In this document: positions 6,241-10,778 of the stretch, one piece after another
How positions within the stretch are numbered: the first letter of the stretch is position 1
Layout of the letters: each line of letters starts with the position of its first letter
Assembly: GCA_030655735.1 (NCBI GenBank)
Contig: JAUSPK010000210.1
Location: 1-10,778 of the forward strand
Length of the DNA stretch: 10,778 nucleotides
Direction: 5' to 3'
From: Syntrophales bacterium
GTDB lineage: Bacteria; Desulfobacterota; Syntrophia; Syntrophales; UBA2210
Notes under the pieces: generated by a model
Seen by the model: only the letters and a program-made list of their open reading frames with translations
Told to the model about the DNA's origin: nothing
The model's database searches: none
Made by a program: the position numbers and the translations under genes

Positions 6241-7062
6241 CTACCCTCTTTTCTTCACGATATATTTATCAGAATTCTTGTTCTTCCTGGTTTTATACCC
6301 TTTGGTGGGGATCCCCCACGGAGTACAGGGATGCCTGCCGCCTGACGACTTGCCTTCCCCTCCACCCATCGGATGGTCAACGGGGTTCATAGCCACCCCC
6401 CGGACCTTGGGCCTCCTGCCCAGCCACCGTGTGCGGCCCGCCTTTCCGATACTGACATTCTCGTGCTCGAGGTTCCCAAGTTGCCCTAGCGTCGCCTTAC
6501 ATTCCATCAGGATCTTCCGGACCTCCCCCGAAGGCAGACGGACCTGAGCGTACGAACCCTCTTTCGCCATAAGCTGGCCATAGGTCCCCGCACTCCTGAT
6601 CATCTGCCCCCCCTTACCCATCTTGAGTTCAAGGTTATGGATAAGAGAACCCAGGGGTATATTTTTCAGGGGGCTCGTGTTGCCTGTCTTTATGTCTACC
6701 TTCTCCCCGCTGACAATCGTAGCACCCACCTCAAGTCCCTGCGGAGCAAGTATGTATCTCTTCTCCCCATCTACATAGTGAAGAAGGGCTATCCGCGCGG
6801 AGCGATTCGGGTCGTATTCGATAGCCGCTACCCTGGCGGGGATATCCACCTTATCGCGCCTGAAATCTATAACCCGATAATTTCTCTTGTGTCCCCCGCC
6901 GATATGTCGGCTCGTCATACGCCCCCGGTTGTTTCGTCCACCGGATCTCTTCAGCGGCTTTACAAGGGCCTTTTCAGGCTTGTCTTTCGTTATCTCCTCA
7001 AAGGTAAACCCCGTCTGGGCTCTTCTCCCCGGAGATGTCGGTTTGTATGTCTTGAGTGCCAT
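6241..7062 (-). CDS. rplB: 50S ribosomal protein L2
   Basis: L2 is among the most conserved large-subunit proteins; it binds 23S rRNA domain IV, helps subunit association and supports peptidyl transfer. The product has 273 residues, the same length as E. coli L2 and nearly gap-free by eye. Visible marks are YKPTSPGRR (6-14), SGGRNNRGRMTSRHIGGGHK (40-59), EYDPNRSA (82-89) and AMNPVDHPMGGGEG (224-237). His230 corresponds to the functionally important His229 of E. coli (numbered without Met). The second histidine of the HPHGGG motif is Met here, a substitution I recall in other bacteria. The start ATG is preceded by AGGGA. It lies 22 nt after rplW and 3 nt before rpsS. Confidence 0.98.
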   Translation of the reverse strand: MALKTYKPTSPGRRAQTGFTFEEITKDKPEKALVKPLKRSGGRNNRGRMTSRHIGGGHKRNYRVIDFRRDKVDIPARVAAIEYDPNRSARIALLHYVDGEKRYILAPQGLEVGATIVSGEKVDIKTGNTSPLKNIPLGSLIHNLELKMGKGGQMIRSAGTYGQLMAKEGSYAQVRLPSGEVRKILMECKATLGQLGNLEHENVSIGKAGRTRWLGRRPKVRGVAMNPVDHPMGGGEGKSSGGRHPCTPWGIPTKGYKTRKNKNSDKYIVKKRG

Positions 7063-7084
7063 CTTTCCCTAAAACCCCTTTTAT

Positions 7085-7372
7085 CTATACGCCCTCGTGA
7101 ACTTCGATAGAGCTGCCGGGAGCGAGGGTAATCAAAGCCTTTTTCCAGTTCCGTCTCCTGCCGATAACTTTCCCTACCCTCTTCTTTTTGCCGGATATGT
7201 TTATGGTATGGACATTCACCACGCTGACCTTGAATATCTTTTCTACGGCATTACGGATGTCTATCTTCGTTGCCCCTCGATCCACCTCGAAGAGATACTT
7301 GTTCTCTTCCTCCCTGGCGATCGTACTCTTTTCTGTGACGAGCGGTTTCTTTATGACGGAATATATATTCAT
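7085..7372 (-). CDS. rplW: 50S ribosomal protein L23
   Basis: L23 sits at the tunnel exit and is the docking site for trigger factor and the signal recognition particle. The product has 95 residues and shows the standard start MNIYSVIKKPLVTEKSTI, the segment YLFEVDRGATKIDIRNAVEK (26-45) with the usual K-x-x-I-x-x-A-x-E pattern, and a basic segment SGKKKRVGKVIGRRRNWKKA followed by the C-terminal strand. Its ATG shares the last base of the rplD stop. The only upstream ribosome-binding candidate (GGGG inside the end of rplD) is weak and about 12-13 nt away, so initiation probably relies on ribosomes finishing rplD. Confidence 0.96.
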   Translation of the reverse strand: MNIYSVIKKPLVTEKSTIAREEENKYLFEVDRGATKIDIRNAVEKIFKVSVVNVHTINISGKKKRVGKVIGRRRNWKKALITLAPGSSIEVHEGV

Positions 7373-8004
7373 TATGACAACAACGCCCCTTCTATCTTTT
7401 TCACGGAGGGCTCTAAAAGAACAAGACTATCATACTTTAAGAGATCGTACACATTGATGCCCTCTGATCGCATCATCTTCACAGACTTGATATTCTGAGA
7501 GGATTTCTCCAATATGGTGTTTTTCTCATCCAGGACAAAGAGGGCGGTGCCGAGTTCAAACCGGTCAACCACTTCTTGAAACCTCTTCGTTTTTATCTCA
7601 TCCATCGGGAAATCTCTGAGTATGATGACCTTGTCTTCTTTCACCTTCATACTCAGGGCGGATTTCAAAGCCGCCCTCCTCACCTTTTTAGGGACCTTGT
7701 AGGAATAGTCCCTGGGGTGGGGGCCAAACACGGTTCCACCGCCTCTCCAGAGCGGGGATCTCGACGTACCGGCTCTCGCCCTTCCGGTCCCCTTCTGACG
7801 CCACGGCTTTCTTCCCCCGCCGCGGACATCACTCCTGGTCTTGGTGGAAGCGGTTCCCTGCCGCCTGCAAGCAAGCTGCATCCTTACCACTTCATACAGG
7901 ATATGTTCATTCACTTCGGCGCCGAAGATACTCTCGTTCAGCTCCACCTCGGCGACCTTGGTTTTTTCTATATCATATACATTCAGAACCGGCATTTTTA
8001 CCAT
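7372..8004 (-). CDS. rplD: 50S ribosomal protein L4
   Basis: L4 binds 23S rRNA domains I and II and lines the peptide exit tunnel with an extended loop. In E. coli it also represses its own S10 operon. The product has 210 residues: an N-terminal strand region, the basic tunnel loop around 60-106 with GGGRKPWRQKGTGRARAG, and the globular C-terminal domain ending KKIEGALLS. Two starts are possible. The ATG at 8004 is only 3 nt after AAGG, while an in-frame ATG at 7995 (MPVLNVYD) is 12 nt after it, so the first three residues are uncertain. The stop overlaps the rplW start by one base (TAATG), which indicates coupling. Whether autoregulation occurs here cannot be read directly, but see the hairpin upstream of rplC. 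Confidence 0.96.
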   Translation of the reverse strand: MVKMPVLNVYDIEKTKVAEVELNESIFGAEVNEHILYEVVRMQLACRRQGTASTKTRSDVRGGGRKPWRQKGTGRARAGTSRSPLWRGGGTVFGPHPRDYSYKVPKKVRRAALKSALSMKVKEDKVIILRDFPMDEIKTKRFQEVVDRFELGTALFVLDEKNTILEKSSQNIKSVKMMRSEGINVYDLLKYDSLVLLEPSVKKIEGALLS

Positions 8005-8009
8005 CTACC

Positions 8010-8639
8010 TTATTGTTTAATAGAATCCTTGATCAGGACGATACCATTCTTGCTGCTGGGGACTGAGCCCTTCACCAGAATGAGGTTCTGTTCCGGCCGT
8101 ATACCCACCACCATCAGGTTTTGAACGGTCTGTCTGTTATTACCCATATGCCCGGGCAACTTTTTGCCCTTGAAAACCCTGGAAGGGTGCGCACTGGCCC
8201 CTATAGACCCAGGCGCCCGATGAAACATTGAACCATGACCGCCCGGACCACCCTTGAATCCATACCTCTTGACCACCCCTGCAAAACCCCGGCCCCTGGT
8301 TGTTCCTACCACATCGATATAGTCGCCTACCTTGAAGATATCGGCCTTGAGCTCCGAGCCTACCTCGTAATCATCGGTGGATTCCAGCCTGAACTCTCTG
8401 AGGATTCTGAAAGAACCCTTATCGGCTCTTTTGAAATGCCCCTTGAGGGGTTTAGTGACGGCTTTTTCTTTTACCCGATCAAATCCGAGCTGTATGGCAT
8501 CATACCCATCGACATCCCCCGCCTTCTTCTGTATGACAACGCAGGGTCCTGCCTCGATAGCAGTAACGGGGATCACAGAACCGTCATCCCAGAAGATCTG
8601 GGTCATACCCAACTTTTTGCCTATCAGTCCCTTCTTCAT
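8010..8639 (-). CDS. rplC: 50S ribosomal protein L3
   Basis: L3 is an early assembly protein of the large subunit; its long internal loop reaches towards the peptidyl-transferase centre. The product has 209 residues with an intact N-terminus (MKKGLIGKKLGMTQIFWDDG), the core segment GTTRGRGFAGVVKRYGFKGG (112-131) and GSIGASAHPSRVFKGKKLPG (144-163). Position 148 is Ala where E. coli L3 has Gln150, the residue methylated by PrmB, so that modification is not expected at this site. The ATG at 8639 has only a weak upstream ribosome binding site, GGGAAG at 8656-8651, 11 nt away. It follows the hairpin region after rpsJ and lies 5 nt before rplD. Confidence 0.97.
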   Translation of the reverse strand: MKKGLIGKKLGMTQIFWDDGSVIPVTAIEAGPCVVIQKKAGDVDGYDAIQLGFDRVKEKAVTKPLKGHFKRADKGSFRILREFRLESTDDYEVGSELKADIFKVGDYIDVVGTTRGRGFAGVVKRYGFKGGPGGHGSMFHRAPGSIGASAHPSRVFKGKKLPGHMGNNRQTVQNLMVVGIRPEQNLILVKGSVPSSKNGIVLIKDSIKQ

Positions 8640-8666
8640 GACATCTACGACTTCCCATGCATCTTT

Positions 8667-8722
8667 TTGACGTAAAACGAGGAGATGAAACCTGAAAAGA
8701 TCATCTCCTCCGTCTCCGTCAA
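8667..8722 (-). promoter_or_regulatory. long irregular hairpin between rpsJ and rplC, possible regulatory or processing element
   Basis: On the transcript the structure starts 2 nt after the rpsJ stop. Its core is a perfect 10-bp stem, GAGGAGATGA (8710-8701) with TCATCTCCTC (8688-8679), closed by a 12-nt loop. Further out, TTGACG (8722-8717) pairs perfectly with CGTCAA (8672-8667). The 6-nt strands between these stems can form A-U, G-U and A-U pairs flanked by mismatches. The whole element covers 56 of the 85 intergenic nt and ends 27 nt before the rplC start. The 3' side of the core continues as GTTTTA, which is too short a T run for a confident terminator. The pairing is seen directly; a role as attenuator, r-protein binding site or RNase III site is inference. 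Confidence 0.6.
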
Positions 8723-8724
8723 GT

Positions 8725-9033
8725 CTATAATTTTATCTCTACATCGACACCGGCAGAGAGATCAAGTTTCATCAATGTGTCTACAGTGGATTGTGTGGGC
8801 TCAACGATATCTATAAGTCTTTTGTGCGTTCGTATCTCAAATTGCTCTCTGGATTTCTTATCAACATTGGGCGATCTGTTCACGCAATACTTATTTATCA
8901 CTGTCGGAAGAGGAATCGGTCCCGCAACACGCGCGCCTGTCCTCTTTACAGCTTCCACAATGTCCTGTGCCGACCTGTCAAGGAGCTTATAATCGTACGC
9001 CTTGAGACGAATTCTTATCTTTTGATTTTCCAT
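8725..9033 (-). CDS. rpsJ: 30S ribosomal protein S10 (NusE)
   Basis: S10 is a 30S head protein that also serves as NusE in transcription antitermination, where it pairs with NusB and contacts NusG. The product has 102 residues, the canonical length, beginning MENQKIRIRLKAYDYKLLD. The signature region RSPNVDKKSREQFEIRTHKR (53-72) is the exposed loop with its flanking strands. The ATG at 9033 is preferred over an in-frame TTG at 9048, because the transcript carries AAAGG 5 nt before the ATG while the TTG has no ribosome binding site. Only 24 nt separate it from tuf, so there is no room for an S10-type leader of the kind that controls this operon in E. coli. After its stop comes an 85-nt gap filled by a hairpin. 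Confidence 0.97.
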   Translation of the reverse strand: MENQKIRIRLKAYDYKLLDRSAQDIVEAVKRTGARVAGPIPLPTVINKYCVNRSPNVDKKSREQFEIRTHKRLIDIVEPTQSTVDTLMKLDLSAGVDVEIKL

Positions 9034-9057
9034 TGAAACCTTTACCAAACCGGGTGC

Positions 9058-10251
9058 CTATTCGATAATTTCGCTAACGACGCCGGCCCCCACAGTCCTA
9101 CCGCCCTCACGGATAGCAAACCTCAGCTTCTCCTCCATGGCGATAGGGGTTATAAGATCTACGACCATCTCCACATTATCACCAGGCATCACCATCTCGA
9201 TCCCCTCGGGAAGAGTGGAAATCCCTGTCACGTCCGTTGTCCTGAAATAAAACTGCGGGCGATATCCGTTGAAGAAGGGCGTATGTCTTCCACCCTCTTC
9301 CTTCGTAAGAACATATACCTGTGCCTTGAACTTCGTATGAGGGGTGATGGAACCTGGTTTCGCAACAACCTGACCCCTCTCAACATCTTCACGCTTTGTG
9401 CCTCTCAAGAGGAGACCGACATCGTCACCGGCCCTTCCCTCATCGAGGGTTTTCCGGAACATCTCAACGCCGGTGCATATCGTCTTGAAGGTCGGCCTGA
9501 TCCCTACTATCTCCACCTCTTCACCCGTCTTGACAATACCCCTGTCAATACGGCCGGTCACAACCGTTCCGCGACCGGAGATGGTAAAGACGTCTCCAAC
9601 CGGCATCAGGAAAGGCTTCTCAAGATCCCGAACAGGCTCCGGGATATACGCATCAACGGCGTCCAAGAGCTCCCAGATGCTCTTGGCATCTTCGGAATTC
9701 GGATCATCTGTCTCCAGTGCTTTCAGGGCCGATCCTCGGATAATCGGGAGATCATCGCCGGGGAATTCGTAATCGGTCAGAAGCTCTCTCAGCTCCAGCT
9801 CAACGAGGTCAAGGAGTTCCGGGTCATCGACCAGATCAACCTTGTTCATGTACACAACAATGTACGGCACCTGAACCTGCCGGGCAAGGAGGATATGCTC
9901 TCTCGTCTGCGGCATGGGGCCGTCCGAGGCCGCCACCACCAGTATGGTGCCATCCATGTGAGCGGCACCCGATATCATGTTCTTTATGTAGTCAGCATGC
10001 CCCGGGCAATCGACATGGGCATAGTGCCTCTTTTCGGTCTGATACTCAACATGCGCGATATTTATGGTAACCCCTCGTTCCTTCTCTTCGGGGGCGTTAT
10101 CAATCGAATCAAAGGGCATAAATTCGGCAAGGCCCTTGGAGGCCAGATGCTTTGTTATAGCAGCAGTCAATGTGGTCTTACCATGATCCACATGTCCGAT
10201 TGTTCCAATATTTAAATGTGGCTTCGTCCTTTCAAATTTCTTCTTTGCCAT
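9058..10251 (-). CDS. tuf: translation elongation factor EF-Tu
   Basis: EF-Tu is the cytoplasmic GTPase that carries aminoacyl-tRNA to the ribosomal A site. The product has 397 residues, close to the usual 394-400. All GTPase motifs are visible: the P-loop GHVDHGKT (19-26), switch I with Thr62 in RGVTI, DCPGH (81-85) with catalytic His85, NKVD (136-139) and the SAL motif in RGSALKALE. Domain II begins near the segment MPVGDVFTISGRGTVVTGRI, and domain III follows with the usual GGRHTPFF and YRPQFYFRTTDVTG segments and ends in VVSEIIE. Start: ATG at 10251 is preferred over 10257 on ribosome-binding-site spacing and family alignment. It lies 24 nt upstream of rpsJ, so it is probably co-transcribed with the S10 operon. 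Whether a second tuf copy exists elsewhere cannot be seen. Confidence 0.98.
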   Translation of the reverse strand: MAKKKFERTKPHLNIGTIGHVDHGKTTLTAAITKHLASKGLAEFMPFDSIDNAPEEKERGVTINIAHVEYQTEKRHYAHVDCPGHADYIKNMISGAAHMDGTILVVAASDGPMPQTREHILLARQVQVPYIVVYMNKVDLVDDPELLDLVELELRELLTDYEFPGDDLPIIRGSALKALETDDPNSEDAKSIWELLDAVDAYIPEPVRDLEKPFLMPVGDVFTISGRGTVVTGRIDRGIVKTGEEVEIVGIRPTFKTICTGVEMFRKTLDEGRAGDDVGLLLRGTKREDVERGQVVAKPGSITPHTKFKAQVYVLTKEEGGRHTPFFNGYRPQFYFRTTDVTGISTLPEGIEMVMPGDNVEMVVDLITPIAMEEKLRFAIREGGRTVGAGVVSEIIE

Positions 10252-10380
10252 AACCATTACCTCCTTTGTTTAAAAATGGTCACCTGATTCTCTTACCAAC
10301 AGGTTTTCTGTCTACTCCCGTAAGATATCCCGCTTCAGCTTGTCTGTGACTGCAAAAAAACACCTCGAAGGCCGCCCTCT
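10252..10380 (-). other. rpsG-tuf intergenic region, no gene
   Basis: This 129-bp gap is the longest non-coding stretch in the window and stands where fusA would be expected. I find no reading frame or tRNA in it. On the transcribed strand it begins with a G-rich stretch and a run of seven T (10360 to 10354), and it ends with the strong tuf ribosome binding site. The T run follows a weak imperfect stem that starts inside rpsG (arms 10403-10407 with 10368-10372, and 10395-10398 with 10374-10377). A poor promoter match, TAGACA (10314-10309), 16 nt, GAGAAT (10292-10287), also lies here. The gap could separate the str transcript from the tuf-S10 transcript, but neither signal is convincing alone. 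Confidence 0.4.
10259..10267 (-). promoter_or_regulatory. strong Shine-Dalgarno site of tuf
   Basis: The transcript reads AAAGGAGGT, a near-perfect match to the 16S rRNA 3' end. It lies only 2 nt (counted from AGGAGG) before an ATG at 10257 but 8 nt before the in-frame ATG at 10251. This spacing selects the second ATG, which also gives the canonical EF-Tu N-terminus MAKKKFERTKPHLN. Confidence 0.85.
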
Positions 10381-10778
10381 CTAAAATCTATAGTGGGCAA
10401 ACGCCTTATTTGCCTCAGCCATCTTGTGGGTGTCTTCCCTCTTCTTGACAGACGCCCCCCTACCCGAAGCCGCATCCATGAGCTCAGCCGCCAATTTCTC
10501 CTTCATGCTTTTGCCGACGCGCGACTGGGCATTCCCTATCAGCCACCTGATCGCAAGGGCCGTTCTCCTCTCGGTCGCAACCTCTGTGGGAACCTGATAG
10601 GTGGCACCACCTATCCGTCTCGATTTTACCTCAAGGACAGGCCTTACGTTATCCATCGCCTTTTCAAAGACCTCAAGGGGCGCATCCTTCATCTTATCCT
10701 CTATAATACCAAAGGCGCCATAGAGTATGGACTCGGCAACGCTCTTCTTTCCTTTTTTCAGCAGATTGTTAATAAACC
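10381..10778 (-). CDS. rpsG: 30S ribosomal protein S7, 5' end cut by the window edge
   Basis: S7 binds the 3' major domain of 16S rRNA, nucleates assembly of the 30S head and contacts E-site tRNA and mRNA. The reading frame is open from the window edge to a TAG stop and gives 131 residues. The first visible ones read FINNLLKKGKKSVAE, which aligns to about residue 26 of a normal 156-residue S7, so roughly 25 N-terminal residues lie outside. An internal ATG at 10692 is not the true start, because typical S7 sequence continues upstream of it in the same frame. Family marks are the segment RRIGGATYQVPTEV and the C-terminal ANKAFAHYRF. It is the last visible gene of the str group. The next gene downstream is tuf, 129 bp away, and not fusA as in the classical arrangement. 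Confidence 0.97.
   Translation of the reverse strand, partial: FINNLLKKGKKSVAESILYGAFGIIEDKMKDAPLEVFEKAMDNVRPVLEVKSRRIGGATYQVPTEVATERRTALAIRWLIGNAQSRVGKSMKEKLAAELMDAASGRGASVKKREDTHKMAEANKAFAHYRF

Noticed and set aside
7680..7874. A 64-codon minus-strand frame inside rplD
   Set aside because: It is an out-of-frame reading of the Arg/Gly-rich L4 loop; the composition explains the open frame.
341..8675. Many plus-strand open frames of 60-180 codons throughout the ribosomal-protein genes
   Set aside because: Each is a shadow of an intact, recognised minus-strand gene, with no independent ribosome binding site or family resemblance.
9283..10215. A 310-codon open frame on the plus strand opposite tuf
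   Set aside because: It lies wholly antisense to an intact EF-Tu gene with all motifs. Its translation resembles no family I recognise, and long antisense frames are common opposite highly biased genes such as tuf.
10286..10310. Five-base stem ACCTG/CAGGT in front of tuf, followed by a short T run
   Set aside because: The stem is too short and the loop is 13 nt, so it is compatible with chance.
1..10778. Search for mobile elements, CRISPR arrays, tRNA or rRNA genes, defence or other accessory systems
   Set aside because: The whole window is filled by conserved translation genes with short spacers. I saw no direct-repeat arrays, transposase, integrase or RNA gene.

Overview
The window is an almost unbroken run of ribosomal-protein genes, all transcribed right to left (minus strand). 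It covers the end of the str operon, the whole S10 operon and the whole spc operon up to the first codons of secY. In transcription order the genes are rpsG (5' end outside the window), tuf, rpsJ, rplC, rplD, rplW, rplB, rpsS, rplV, rpsC, rplP, rpmC, rpsQ, rplN, rplX, rplE, rpsN, rpsH, rplF, rplR, rpsE, rpmD, rplO and the start of secY. Every gene is intact by length and motifs, and no foreign or unexplained gene is inserted. The longest non-coding stretches are 129 bp (rpsG to tuf) and 85 bp (rpsJ to rplC).

The source is a bacterium: EF-Tu is bacterial, the S10/spc gene order is the standard bacterial one, and Shine-Dalgarno sites are of the GGAGG type. S14 is the short zinc-binding form, L24 carries a four-cysteine C-terminal ribbon, and L30 is present. 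By general resemblance of EF-Tu, L16, L5 and L24 I lean towards an anaerobic deltaproteobacterial (Desulfobacterota-like) lineage. That is an impression, not a demonstrated placement.

The genes supply core parts of the translation machinery: EF-Tu delivers aminoacyl-tRNA, and the other products assemble both ribosomal subunits. Spacing is tight. Four junctions overlap (rplD-rplW, rplP-rpmC, rpmD-rplO, rplO-secY), which fits one long polycistronic message with translational coupling. Several genes use GTG or TTG starts.

Two points deserve a second look. First, fusA (EF-G), which in the classical str operon lies between rpsG and tuf, is absent there. Second, the rpsJ-rplC gap is nearly filled by a long irregular hairpin (8667-8722) with a perfect 10-bp core; it could be a regulatory or RNA-processing element. 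I see no new biological system here; this is a conserved housekeeping region.
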